Shown here one piece after another: positions 33,870-45,244 of a DNA stretch of 64,000 bases. The notes under the pieces are model-generated. The model saw only the letters and a list, made by a program, of their open reading frames with translations. It was not told the origin of the DNA and ran no database searches. Position 1 is the first letter of the stretch. Each line of letters begins with the position of its first letter. Source of the DNA: Sporobolomyces roseus (lineage: Eukaryota; Basidiomycota; Microbotryomycetes; Sporidiobolales; Sporidiobolaceae); contig JADILM010000011.1 of the NCBI GenBank assembly GCA_016617785.1, forward strand, positions 682,001 through 746,000, given 5' to 3'. The translations under genes were made by a program, and so were the position numbers.

Positions 33870-34126
33870 GGTCTAGTTGAGAGGAGTGACGATGGGGAGT
33901 AGTCGATATCTGATGGGGAGGGGGTTCGAGTAGGGGAGCAGAAAGAAGCAGAAGCAAAGTATAGGATAGATAGAGCAAGGGAGGGGGAGAGAGAGAGAGG
34001 AAGGAGGAGGGGGAGATGATGCGACTACTCAGGGGAAGCAAACTGGATTCTTTCGACGAAGAAAACAGTTGCACCTTGGCCAACTCAGCTTGCTCGGGAT
34101 CGGTGATACTAAGGGTCAAGAGCAGA
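33870..34126. promoter_or_regulatory. Divergent promoter between ARC15 and OXA1
   Basis: Only 257 bases separate the two start codons, which point away from each other. A GA-rich tract (about 33985-34000, GAGAGAGAGAG) gives a CT-rich leader toward ARC15. Shared regulation is possible, but no specific factor site is identified. Confidence 0.5.
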
Positions 34127-35924
34127 ATGGCTGCTATCATACCCAACAAGGCCTTCAAGGCTTTGCTCAAATCGTGAGAATAACTCTTCTCTCTGTTCTC
34201 TCTCTTGATCAAAGATCTAGCTAACTCGAATCACCTCTCACTTCTCTTAGCTCGAGTCCAGTATTACTGAGATCAACAAGACCAACAACTCAATCCCATC
34301 TTCTCGCTTCCCTCCCTCGTCGATTCCCTTCCCTCTCTTCTTCTTCTTCCAGAAGTTTCTCAACTTCTCCCCTCCACTCGTCCTGGTTACCTACAATCTC
34401 CTGGAACACCCCTTCAAAAGAACAACAAGCACCACCATTAGAGAAATCTACAGCAGCGAATGAATTTGAAACATTAGCTAGTCAACCCACTTCATCCTCA
34501 ATCGCACCTCCTCCTCCTTCTCCTCCCTCATCCTCCGAAGCATTCTCCCCTGAACCTTTACCCACCACTCCAACCCCATCCTCTGTACCAGTAGTCGAAT
34601 CCACTCCAGCATCCGAATCAGTTACTCAACATCTCTACGACGGAATCTCTACCGGAACCCTCGACATTTCTTCCCTCTCCGGTTCCTTCGGTCCCCATCC
34701 GATCATGCGACTCCAATCCCTCTTCCTCCACCTCCACGAGTCACTCCCCTTCTCCTCAACCGGTCTAGCATGGTGTATCTTAATCCCCATCGTCACTCTC
34801 TGCCTCCGATTCGCTTTATTCCCTTTCCAAATCCGAGCGCAATCGAACGCAGCTCGACTCGCAATCATTCAACCTGAAATGTTGAAAGGAATGGAGAAAT
34901 TGAAAGCGGCGAAAGCTAGAGGGGATCATACAGGGATGCAAAGTGCTCAGATGGAAACTCAACAATTGATGAGAGACAATAATGTCAACCCTTTGAGGAA
35001 TTTGGTGTTCCCTTTGGCACAGGCTACTGTATTCATGTGTATGTTCTTTGCGATTAGAGGTTTGAGTGGTGCTGGGTTGGAAAGTATGCAGACAGAAGGA
35101 TTTGGTTGGGTTCAAGATCTGACAAAAGCCGATCCTTATTGGATTTTACCCGTTGCTTCAACCGGTTTGACTCTCGCTACTCTAGAGGTAAGTCAGCACC
35201 GTCTTTTCAACGACGAGGTTTTTTGTCGAAGAACAAGAAAACTGATGTTGAAATATCCTGGAATTCGACTTTTAAGACTGGAGTTGATTCTACTACTCAA
35301 GTTCAAACCTCTACTACGAAGAACATGAAGATGATTTTCAGAATCGCTTTGGTTCTCGCACTCCCCATGATCGCTTACTTCCCTGCCGTAAACTCTCTCA
35401 CATCTCCTCACATCTCCCTCCTCCCGTTCGCTCACTGACTCTCTCGTACTCTCGCAAAATAGGCACTCCTCCTCTATTGGACTACGAACAACTTCCTCTC
35501 TCTCTTCCAAGCGTCCCTCCTCAAACTCCCTTCGATCCGAACCCTCTTCTCGATCCCAACCCCACCTCCTAAACCTCAACCAGGTGATGCAAACTATATC
35601 AAAGAACCTTCATTCACCGAAGCGTTCAAAAACATGCAAGTGGGTATGGCGGAGAAATGGGAGGAAACTAAGGAAACTACAGAGAGACAAGCAAAGGAGA
35701 AAGCGAAGTGGGAGAATATTCGTAGACCTGCTGAAGTTTATACTCCTAGGAAGGAAGTGAGACGAGGGGTTAGGGGTGCAGAGAGTATTGCAGAGGGGAT
35801 TTGGGAGGGTGCGAAGAGTGAGGCGAAGAAGGGTGGAGTACTCGTTGGACCGAGTACTGAAGCGCAGTTTAGTGAGAAGGATAGGAGGGTTGCAGAGGCG
35901 AGGAGGAGACGAATGAGGAAGTAG
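34127..35924 (+). CDS. OXA1: Mitochondrial inner-membrane insertase OXA1 (518 aa)
   Basis: Exons 34127-34173, 34251-35187, 35277-35387 and 35463-35924 (519 codons). The first 60 residues are Ser/Arg-rich without acids (LPRRFPSLSSSSRSFSTSP), a mitochondrial presequence, followed by a Ser/Pro linker. The insertase domain begins near FSSTGLAWCILIPIVTLCLRFALFPFQ and contains QRxQ-like helix MLKGMEKLKAAKARGD, NPLRNLVFPLAQATVFMCMF, PYWILPVASTGLTLATLE and MIFRIALVLALPMIAYFPAALLLYWTTNNFLSLFQ, giving the five membrane spans of the OXA1/YidC/Alb3 family. The C-terminal 110 residues are basic (ribosome-binding tail, ending RRRRMRK). It inserts mitochondrially encoded and some imported proteins into the inner membrane. 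The family assignment is firm; the acceptor at 35276 lies in a long T-rich stretch and is the least certain splice. Confidence 0.93.
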
Positions 35925-36421
35925 AAGAAATAGACATATCGGATTTCGTTGCGACTATCTGCGTTCAAGAGCTTTGATGTACTTTTTTATTATAGGTTCA
36001 GATCGTTCATTTGCAAAAAAAGACACCTCTCATTTAGAGTTTTGTATCATCTCTCTGCCACTCTTCTTCTCTTCTCGTACGGAGTTCACCCGACAGAGAT
36101 CAGCTCTCTGTCGAGCGGACAACAAAGCTAGTGAGCCGCTTCAATCCTGCTCTTCTGAAATCGCTCTCACTAGCTCTCGTCCTTGACAGAGACAGCGGGT
36201 CACGTGGTTTAACCAAACTTTGCTAGAGTGATGCGAAGTTACAGATGAAAGAGGAGAAGTACACCAGAAAAATGACGGGGATATGCTCTTTTAGACTAAA
36301 ACACTTGACTTTTGATACCCCTAAAACCTCCAACGTCCATAGATTCCCTCTTTCTCCACCTACAAGCTCGGGCTCTCTTCCTCTTCGATTACGACCCTTG
36401 ATCATCATCCCCTCTCTCGCT
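35925..36421. other. Convergent intergenic region (OXA1 / caleosin)
   Basis: Tail-to-tail space of 497 bases. No frame or structural RNA is supported; both 3' UTRs should lie here. Confidence 0.45.
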
Positions 36422-37816
36422 TTAATCGAATTTCCAAATCATCTCAGTGTTTCCAGCCTTGTTCTCCTTCTCCCATCCCCTCGTGTAGACCCTCCATGGT
36501 CCAGGAATACTGTCACCGATCCATTGAAGCCAGCCCATTTGTTTCCTCTTCTTTGCGTGTTCGACCGCTCGGTGTCGCTCCAACTTCGCAACGACGTAAA
36601 AGATTGAACCCTGCAAGCCGATCCATCCATCCTCATCAGCTCGTGCGTGACCGAGAAGAGTGATACGAGAAGACTGGACGCACATCGAATACACAACGAA
36701 TTGATTCTTTATCGACGATACCATCTTGAGGCCAAACCAATAAATACGTACTAGCCCACTCAAAGATCGCCGCTCCCCATCCAATAGGATCACAAGCGGT
36801 TCTCAAAGCGTGTACCATTTTCACTCCCTCTGTAAAAGTCAATCCACCTTTCTTGTCCTCGTCGAATTTGGCGAAAATTTCTTCAAATTTCGCGGGTACG
36901 AATCTACCTTCCGTGTCAATTACGCCAGTGTCGGAACCGTGTTTCGCTCGATGACCGTTGTTGGTGTTTACTCGGAGGAGGGGGTCGAAGAGGATCCAGT
37001 TGGAAGAGGTGAACCAGGTGAAGAAAACGTGAATGACCCTTAGAAGAATGGGAAGGTTTTTAGTCTCAACGTCGAGGAAAGTAGAGAGCGAGAGTGAGAG
37101 ACTCACGTCATGGCGAAAGTACACCAGAAGAATGAATAACCCATTCTACGGAATCCTCTCCAAGCTGAATCCAACCTCGATACCGACATCAGCGACTCGT
37201 TCATGTGCAGATGATGAGAGCAGTGAGGGTGACTCACTATCGAGAGGCCAAAGGATTCCATCTGCTTCAGGTCTCAAGAAGAAATCTACATGTTGAGCCA
37301 AAACTGATTGATGTTTATGTTTCTTTGCCCAATCTCCTTTCAAAGTTCCATTCGGTTCATCTACTGTAGCAGCGATATTCGCTCTCGCCATATCTGTACA
37401 ACCGACCACACATCATCCCACAATCGATTTCGAGAGTTAGTTTTTTTGGACATCGAGGAATGTGGGGATTTTCGAAAACAGAGTGATAAAGGAGAGAAGG
37501 GGGGGAGCTTACAGGGTTTAGCGATCTTCTTCTCTAGGTCATCTGGTAACTGCCTTGTCTCCATTACTCGTACTCCAGGAATCACATGATCAAATTTACT
37601 TCCTGGAATCTCACTCTCCTTGTCTTCTTTACCAGCGTCTGAAGCTTTATCTTGATCTTGTTCTGCTACTGGCGGGGTCAAAGGTGGAGTGTAATCGATA
37701 CTAGTCTTTGTTTCGATGATTGAATCTGATTCTGGTTGGGTTAAAAGTCGAGGATCGGGATGAGCTTCTTTCTCTGCTGGAGTCCACGCACTGGTTGCTG
37801 ATGCGTAGGAAGTCAT
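36422..37816 (-). CDS. Caleosin-domain protein (lipid-droplet peroxygenase type), 353 aa
   Basis: Exons (minus) 37816-37513, 37393-37238, 37164-37107, 37038-36684 and 36610-36422 (354 codons). Residues 1-100 are an unstructured Ser/Pro/Asp extension longer than in most family members. The caleosin domain runs to the end: VLAQHVDFF with His136, DGILWPLDTWRGFRRMGY, an amphipathic/hydrophobic stretch (VIHVFFTWFTSSNWILF), RAKHGSDTGVIDTEGRFVP with His206, and a C-terminal block with SIRCVFDGSIFYVVAKLE. In the family the two His residues bind haem and support hydroperoxide-dependent oxygenation at lipid droplets. The EF-hand loop is degenerate: Leu-Arg-Pro-Glu-Ala-Asp-Gly lacks the usual first Asp, so Ca2+ binding may be weak. 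The identification rests on both His motifs and the segment order. Confidence 0.88.
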
Positions 37817-38331
37817 AAACAGCTGCGAGTTATTGAGTCGGAAGAGGAGTGAAGGGAAAGAGAGACAGAGTTTTGCAGATCGAGTTGTAGATCGAAAGTT
37901 TGCTCTCGGAAAGCGACGACCGAGACTGGTTTCGCAACCTCTTCCTTTCTCACTTTTCCTCCCTCGACGAGCTTCGGTAATGCTTCGGAAAGTCCTCTGA
38001 GACCGAACGGTGAGCGTCCGAGTCCCTTTGAGTCCCTGTTCGATTTCAGCTTGCTCTGATTGGTCTCACAGTCGGCTTATTTCCACTCTCTTCGCGAATG
38101 AACAGCGTCGACAGCGACGGCAGCTTAATGAAAGCGACACTCGCATGAGATTCGACCGAGAAGAAGAAGTTTGAGAAAGCGTTCAAACAGATCGTTCATT
38201 TCGCAAAGTGAATTTCTGCCTCTATCTTCGTTTCTGTATTACATCTTCTGCACTCCTTGTTTGCCCTCTCGAATATACCTCATACTCGAGTCTACACCAT
38301 AACCCCACCGACTCTCCACTCGAACCCTCCC
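37817..38331. other. Promoter region of the caleosin gene
   Basis: 515 bases between the 3' end of F-box paralog 3 and the caleosin ATG, both on minus. Contains a CATTTCGCAAAGTG motif at about 38197-38210. No gene seen. Confidence 0.45.
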
Positions 38332-39776
38332 TCATTTCAGAGAAGCAGCGAACCAGTCTTCGTTCGGTAGATCGATTTTGAAGAGTCGGAAGTTGAACCG
38401 AGCCGAGCTGTTGAAGTCGATGTCTGGACAGCGGTTGTGAGGCTGATGACTGAGCTTGCTCAGATCCTCAAGGGACTTGGTCTTGAACGCTCTGAAAACT
38501 TGTCGATTCGCTACTTCGAGGTGATAAGCGTCCCACGCCGCTACTGCATCGACAGCTTTCCCACTAATCTCGATTCCTTCCTCCCTCCCCATTACTGCCA
38601 ACTTACGAATGTCCTCCGCCTCGAAACGAACTCCAAACTCTGGCTTATTCCACCCTCGGAAACTTTCCCACTTGATCTCCTGTTTGTCACCAAGCATCTC
38701 ATCCGGTTCCATCCGTTCACCTATCCAGCCTTCGATACAATCCAGCTCCAATTTCCTCAGCTTCACGAGTTTCGAGCGACCGTGGATGAGGAAAAGGAGT
38801 TCGATCGAAGTTGGTCCGTGTAGATGTGTATCTCTACCGAGGTGAAGAGTCGCGAGACGAGGGACTTTTCGTAGGTGATCGACGAGAGTATGGCTGACTG
38901 CGAATTGTGTGAGATAGAGGTGTTCGAGATTCGGGAAGAGGGGAAGGTAATGGTCGCAAACGAGTTCTTGTCTGTGGTTCTTTTGATGACTGCCGAGGTT
39001 CAGAGTGGTTAGGCGAGCGAAGAGGAAGTCGAGGTGAGGGAGGGCATTTCGATAGTACGAGTAACCGTCGTTGAGGAGGGTGAGTTCGATCAAGTTCGGA
39101 AACTGCTCGAGGAAAGGAGGCAAGCGTCTTGCCGAAAGCTGGGAATGCGCTTCGTTTATCGATTCATGCCACAGTTTGAGCTTCTTGACAGACGGAAGTG
39201 TGACCGAAGGAGAATGTTGTGGCTCGAAATCGATCATGGGGAATTTGATCGCGAGGGTCGTCAGGTGAGAGAAATGCGAGAGGACGTTTAGATCTGAGGC
39301 GACGAGGTGGAGGGACTGATACGAGATGAACTGAAGTGGGGGAAGCGCCGAGAGGGAGAGTGCCTCGAGTGAGTCGACTAGACCGGTTTTGACAGAGGCT
39401 AGTCTAGGGAAAGACGCGATGATCTTGATGAGGCTGCCACGAAGGCCACGCGCAAAGACAGACGATATGTCAAGGACTCGGACGTAGCGTCCGAGCACAG
39501 GTGTCGCTTCGATCCTTTGTAGAAGTTTGAACCAGGAATCCACCGAAGAGAGGCGAATTTGGCGGTACAGGTTGCGAATGAAGCAGGGTAGGAGTCGCCT
39601 CGAAATAGGCTTAAGGTGAAGAGATATGGGATCGTAGGCTAGGTCGAAGATGTGGATCAGGAGGGAGGGAGGGAGGGAGGAGAGACGATCGATCTGAGGA
39701 GACCTGACATCAGCTCTGGAGTACGGGAAGAGTGGTGCGGACTCACCTTAACACTACTGCTAGGCTCTGTATCCAT
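38332..39776 (-). CDS. F-box-like protein, paralog 3 (463 aa)
   Basis: Exon 1 (minus) 39776-39747 (MDTEPSSSVK), exon 2 39693-38332; 464 codons. The motif IDRLSSLPPSLLIHIFDLAYDP...PISRRLLPCFIRNLYRQIRLSS follows the family, and Leu-rich strands (LTTLAIKFPM, LIELTLLNDG, LEHLYLTQF, LATLHLGRDTHLHG) make up the remainder, ending in KIDLPNEDWFAASLK. It is the most diverged paralog of the five: the central region lacks the CCPKITSLRLFDP motif and the acidic linker near residue 380 differs. A simple repeat GGAGGGAGGGAGGG (39662-39680) encodes the SLPPSLL part of the F-box, which may explain a small local change there. SCF adaptor function is inferred from the family. Confidence 0.72.
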
Positions 39777-40266
39777 CTTCGAGTCGGACTGAGTGTGCTG
39801 AGAGGGAGAGGGGAACGAGGAAAGATGAAGAGTTGGAAGGGGAGTGGGAACGGGTTGAATCCTCCTCGTGAGCTTCGAGAAGTGTCGTGAGATTGATGAG
39901 TAGCTCTGGCGATAGCGTGGCGTTTCTTGAGCTGTTGTATCGAAAAGTGGTTGGTTCGCTGTCAAGAATTTCGAAACTTTTCGTTTCGCAAGTCGAACGA
40001 TTCTGGCAAACCTTTCGCCTGCTCCATTGAAGCAGTGTCGACAACAACGAGACGCGAACAGTCACAGGTGCGAGCAGAACGACAACGAAGTTCGAACAGA
40101 TCGAGAGGAAAGCATTTTCGTTTCAACAGATTCGTCCCAATTCCTTCGCTACTTGCTCTTCGCCTCCTTCTCCTGCTTCTTCATCCCACCGACCTTTCAG
40201 CGACATCTTATAGCCCTAAATATATCCCGACTTCGCTCCTGCGGTTCCTCTCCTTTCGGTTCCTCG
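39777..40266. other. Upstream region of F-box paralog 3
   Basis: The minus-strand leader of paralog 3, followed by the 3' region of paralog 4. The block CTTTTCGTTTCGCAA near 39977-39991 also stands upstream of paralog 4 (near 41920-41935), and the 3' block CAATCTGAACCAATTCTTCT is shared with paralog 5. This marks the copying unit as gene plus flanks. Confidence 0.5.
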
Positions 40267-41717
40267 TCACTCCAAACTCAATCTGAACCAATTCTTCTCT
40301 GGAATCTCGGTCTTGACGAGCTTGAGGTTCTGAGGATCGAGATAGCTGATAGGAATGTGAGGGAAGCGAGAGCTACCGTAAACAGTCCTGACGTCCGCGA
40401 TCGATTTGAGCTCGAGGCATCGAAGGGCAGAACGATTCGCTTTTTCTAGGTTGTAATCCTCCTTGATTTGAGGCGCGCTTGTAGGATCTCCCGCCAACTC
40501 GATTCCGCTGACCTGACAGGCTCGTAGAATCGCCCAGGGGTCGGGTTCCTCAATGAGCCTCTCGTCCAGTCTCGGTCTTTCCCACCCGTCCGCCTTCATT
40601 CCTGAGCTCACTTCCTCTTGAACCTCATCACCAACTTCTACACGTTTGCCAACCTTGCCACCAAGACAGTCATAAGTGAGGGACTGTAGAGCAGGAAGTC
40701 GAGTAGGACCTTCGAGTAATGACAAGAAGCCGGTGGGATCGAAATAAAAATGTGTGTCGGGGCCTAATCGAAGTGAAGCGAGCTGAGGAAGTTGACGGAG
40801 GTAGGAAGGGAGCAATCCGCTGACAGTGCCTTCGCCGAGACTCAGATGAACGAGATTCGAGAACTGGGGAAGGAGGTCGTCGCACGCAATGTCGTATGAA
40901 TCGGCTAAGAGTGGGCTGTCGAGTTTGAGTGAGGTGATCTGATGTGCTAGGTGAGGAATCGTAGAGAGGAAGGTGCGGTAGTCGGGAAAGATGGGATCGA
41001 AGAGACGGAGAGAAGTGATTTTTGGACAACAATCGACGATGTTGACGAGAGTCGAATTCCAGACGTCTCCAGCTGACCAGTCCTTGGTATCGGCGTCGAA
41101 AGTGAGACCTACGGTGTGGACTGTCGGTAGGCAGGCAACCGATGAATGGAACGAGGGCTCGGTCGAACGAAACTTGATGTCGAGAGTGCGAAGCTGATAC
41201 TGGGCGAGAAAGACGAGATCTTCAGTTGAGATCGATTCACATGTATAACACAAATGCTCGAGAGTCGGGATAGAGGGGCCTCTGATCGTGTCTTGCAGTG
41301 GTCGAACATTGCCGAGTTTCGCGGAAACGAGTCGAGGGAAAGGTCTAACGATTTTGTTGAAGTCGCCCTGAATATCGCACAGTTCGCCATTACTGAAGAC
41401 AGCGGAAGTGTCTAGACTATCGACGAGATTGCCGAATGCAGGAACGGATTCGACGGTTCTGAGGAGTTTCTTGAAAGACGAGAGAGAACCGATTTGAATT
41501 TGGCGATAGAAATTTCGACGGAAGTAAGGGAGAAGGCGCTTCGAGAGGGGTTCAAGGAGTAGCTGATTTGGATCGTAGGCTAGGTCGAAGATAGTCAAGA
41601 GGAGCTCAGAAGGAAGGGAGGAAAGACGATCGATCTGAGGAGACCTGACATCAGCTCTGGAGTACGGCAAGAGTGGTGCGGACTCACCTTGGCACTACTG
41701 CTAGGCTCAGTATCCAT
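40267..41717 (-). CDS. F-box-like protein, paralog 4 (465 aa)
   Basis: Exon 1 (minus) 41717-41688 (MDTEPSSSAK), exon 2 41634-40267; 466 codons. F-box motif IDRLSSLPSELLLTIFDLAYDP...SKRLLPYFRRNFYRQI at residues 11-50, then Leu-rich repeats with CCPKITSLRLFDPIFPDY, LVHLSLGEG and LASLRLGPDTHF, and the family tail LVKTEIPEKNWFRLSLE. It stands in direct tandem with paralogs 3 and 5 on the minus strand; its first exon, promoter and F-box are closest to those of paralogs 3 and 2. The likely role is Skp1 binding and substrate recruitment to an SCF ubiquitin ligase; no substrate clue is present. Confidence 0.75.
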
Positions 41718-42191
41718 CTTCGAGTCGGACTGAGTGAGTCGAGGGCGAGAAAGGAGCGAGGAAAGATGAAGAGTTGGATGAGAGGTGATTCGAATTTGGG
41801 GCTGTTTACGAGCGCTGGAAGGTATGTCGAGGTGTAATTAGCTTCAACGATAGCCTTGAGGAAGTGTCTCCACTTTGATGAGTTGAGAAGTGGTTGGTAC
41901 GTCGTCAAGAATCGTCGAACCTTTTCGTTTCGCAACTCTAGCACTTTATCTCCTCTCAACTTTGCTCGATCGAAGCAATGTCAATATCAAAGAGCCGCAA
42001 AGTTTACAGGAGCGAAAGAACAAAGAGTAAGGCAGGAACAGATCGACAGTAAAGCATTTCGTTTCAACAGATTCGTTCGAATTCCTTACCTCCTTCTCCC
42101 GACTCTCCATCCTCGGACCTTCCGGCAACATGATACAGCCCTCAATGTATCCCGAACGCACTCCCCTGCCTCCTCTCCTCTCGATTCCTCC
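41718..42191. other. Upstream region of F-box paralog 4
   Basis: 474 bases with the leader of paralog 4 and the 3' flank of paralog 5. The leader matches that of paralog 2 (30980-31194) in reverse. A TTTTCGTTTCGCAACTC element lies near 41920-41937. No separate gene is supported. Confidence 0.45.
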
Positions 42192-43658
42192 TCATTCCAA
42201 ACTCAATCTGAACCAATTCTTCTCTGGTAAGTCGGTCTTGACGAGCTGGAGATTGTGAGGGTCGAGGTTATCGACTGGGATGTGAGGCAAGAGTGACGTG
42301 CCATTCGCTTTGCGAAGCTTGGTGAGAGTTCGGTCCTTCAAACAGTGTAGAACACCTCGATTTCCTTGTTCGATTTTGTAGTCTGCGTAATCCTCGAGTA
42401 CGGTTGCTCCTCCTCCTCGAACTTCGAGTCCATGACGTTCGCACCCCGCAGATAACTGTGACAGCATATCCTCCGTGAAATTGGCAAAGTAAGGGGCTGC
42501 CCATCCATCCTCGCTCATACTCGTGACCGGTAATTCTTGATCGAGTCGTTGACGGTAATCCTCTATCTGAACCTGTCGACCCAGTTGATTTCCGAAACAG
42601 TCAAGGATAAGTGAACGAAGGGAAGGGAGCCGTGTCGGACCTTGGACGAGCGGGAGCAGATCTTCTTCGTGAAGGTTGAGGTGAGCGTCTGGACCAAGGC
42701 GGAGGGAGATGAGATGGGGAAGCTGTCGAAGGCTTGAAGCGAAAGCGTTGCTGACCTGACTATCGCCAAGACTGAGGTGGGTGAGATTTGCGAATCGGGG
42801 AAGGAGTTGATCAGAGGCGAAATAGTGAAAGTCTGACAATGCGTGATTGTCGAGTTCGAGCGTTGTGAGGCGGAGGGCGATTTGCGAGATACTGGAAAGG
42901 GCGGTGAGGAATTTGCGGTAATCGGGAAAGACGGAATCGAAGAGTCGGAGAGAGGTAATGTTGGGACAGCATTTGATAACGTTGACGACCTGCGTAGGCC
43001 AGACTTCCTCGCCGGGGTCTTGGTCATCTTCTCCCACAAATTGTAGAGAAAGCTTCTCAACCGATTCCAACCGTTCTGCGTTTACTGGCCGGGGCCAGCT
43101 GAATCGGCGGAAGCTGATTTCAACTGAACGAAGTCGAGGCGTGGACAGGGCGTAAAGGTCTTCGGGGTCTGGGTCTTCACACATATAAGATAGGTGCTTC
43201 AAACTGGCTATCGCCGTAGCCCCTGGTGCGTCTTGTAATGGCCTGACGAAGCCCGAGTTGAGGGAGATGAGACGAGGGAAGTAACGAACGATCTCGTAGA
43301 GTTCGCCTCGGACCTCATACTCAGGTTCATGAGCGAAAACTCTGGAGGTGTCGAGGGTCAAGACGAGGTCGCCGAGAGAATGATTGGACTTGACCGTTCG
43401 CAGGAGTTTCGTGAAGGAGGAAAGCGTTGAGAGGTGAATTTGACGGTAGAGATTTTGGCGGACGTAGGGGAGGAGAAGTTTCGAGAGAGGTTCGATGAGA
43501 GGTTTGCGGGGATCGTGGGCTAGGTCGAAGATGGTCAAGAGGAGTTCGGGAGGAAGGGAAGAAAGGAAGTCACGCTATTGACAACGAGGGAGTCAGCGGA
43601 AGTAGTCTCTGACGATGGACGGACTTACCTGAGGTCTATCAGTGGCTGCTGTATCCAT
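42192..43658 (-). CDS. F-box-like protein, paralog 5 (470 aa)
   Basis: Exon 1 (minus) 43658-43629 (MDTAATDRPQ), exon 2 43574-42192; 471 codons. It carries FLSSLPPELLLTIFDLAHDPRK...SKLLLPYVRQNLYRQIHLSTLSSFTKLLRTV, then CCPNITSLRLFDSVFPDY, LTHLSLGDSQVSN, LISLRLGPDAHLNL and the tail LVKTDLPEKNWFRLSLE. It is the inverted partner of paralog 1: the first 100 residues are nearly the same and the same truncated gene lies head-to-head upstream in both. The more distal parts have diverged (a charged insertion with DDQDPGEEVWP near residue 200). SCF adaptor role inferred from the family. Confidence 0.76.
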
Positions 43659-43774
43659 CTCGAGTCCAATGAAGCGTGTTCGACGAGAGAAGTGAAGGGA
43701 AAGAGAGAGAAAGTTGAACAACCATTTCTTCCTCCTACACTTCACTAGACACTCCTGAACTACCCCGGGACTGA

Positions 43775-45244
43775 TCAGGACTTACTCAAAAGGATGCCCA
43801 TGCGCGCATATCGGTTAGAAAGGTGCGTCTTCGCTCTTCCCTCCCCACTCCTTTGATCTCTCAGCCCTCCTATCTCTCTCCTACCTCCTCAAGCTGACTC
43901 GTGATCAAGCTCGATGACGACAGTAACGACTCGACAGACGGTAGGGAGGTCGTGACAGTCAAAGATCGAACTAGCGGGAGAGTAATATGGTCAAAAGTGA
44001 GAAACTCTCTCTTGACGAGCCTCACTCTGAAGTCTGAGAGCTGATAACCTGGTTGGAACGACATCTTAGACTCGGGAGTTGACGGGAGATGAGATTGTCT
44101 CAACTATACTCGTTCGTTGAAACCCACTCTACCCTTTCCCTCGTTTCCCTCTCGTCCCCTCCCGCTTCTTACCCCTCACTATTCCCTTTATCCTCAACTA
44201 TACCGAACACTGATCTAGATTGATCTATAGGACTCTCATCAAGTCCCTCGCTTCACTTTGCATCGCCCTCGTCAATCTATTCTCATCTCAACCTCGAACA
44301 CTTCTCCTCCCTGGCCTCAATACCTCGTCATTCGATCTCCCAGCTTTCCAGACGGACAATACATCCCATTGATCGACGTCAACGAGACTGCGGCGAAAGG
44401 GAAAGCGAAAGAGCAGGACGAGGATTCCCTCAAGTTCAGTCTCTCAATTCCGACTCGACCCTCTACGAATGAAAGCCGAGTCAGATCCTCTCGACCTGCT
44501 CAACTCGATCTCGCTTCACACTCTACCCTTTCTATCAACGACGATAGAGAGGAGGAGGATCCGCTCACTCCTACGACCGCGAGACCCAATCTTTCGAAAC
44601 CCGTCAAGAAGTCGCGACCAAAATCTGCTACTTACCGAGTAGACATGACTCCATCACTCTCACAAGACTCTTCTACCTCCTCGACCTCCGAACAATCCGC
44701 TTCTTCAGCTGTTACCGATGCCTCGCTCACTTCCCAAGATCCCCTCTCGACTTCGACTCCTCCTCCCACTCAACCTCAGAGCAACGCGGCGACCGCATCC
44801 TTTCGTCTTCAGCCCTCTCTACCTTCCTCTCTACTCCTTGAACGAGAGCGGACAACACCAACTGGATTTGGGAGACGAGTAATCGGGAAATTACGAAGAT
44901 TGGTTGTTGAAGAAGGGAAGACCTGGAGTTGCATTTGGGAGAAGCCATCCGAGAGCAGCGGTGATCCGACGAGTGCAATGGACGAGAAGGTGATCATGTA
45001 CTTCGAGGAAGATCCCCCTTCGTGAGCCCAACTTTTCACCTTCTCCTCCTTTTCTTCTCTCGCTCACCATTCACTTCCTCGATACAGCTTGTTCCCTTCA
45101 CCGATGAAAGGCACGCTCTCACTATCAGAGAACTTAGTCGATCGGTCAGGGTATGAACCGAGCTTCTGGGTGACAGTTGGGATGGCTTGGATGGAATGTC
45201 AAGGAGAAAGAGAGGGATGGAGGGAGGGTAGAGGAGGCGATTGA
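43775..45244 (+). CDS. 5'-truncated duplicated gene, right copy (frame intact)
   Basis: Exons about 43775-43822, 43910-43996, 44070-44111, 44231-45021 and 45088-45244 join in frame and end at a TGA. Segments: LTQKDAHARISVRK, LDDDSNDSTDGREVVTVKD, TRELTGDEIVSTIL, the block SPPWPQYLVIRSPSFPDGQ, a long Ser/Pro/Thr linker, TWSCIWEKPS and an ordered end (GYEPSFWVTVGMAWMECQ). No known domain; Trp-rich spots suggest a folded C-terminal part. Upstream of the first exon the frame meets a TGA at 43772-43774 and no ATG was found, so the 5' part is missing or lies in an exon I cannot place. Unlike the left copy, the acceptor before 43910 is a proper AG. The preserved frame in both arms hints at function or recent origin. 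Confidence 0.5.
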
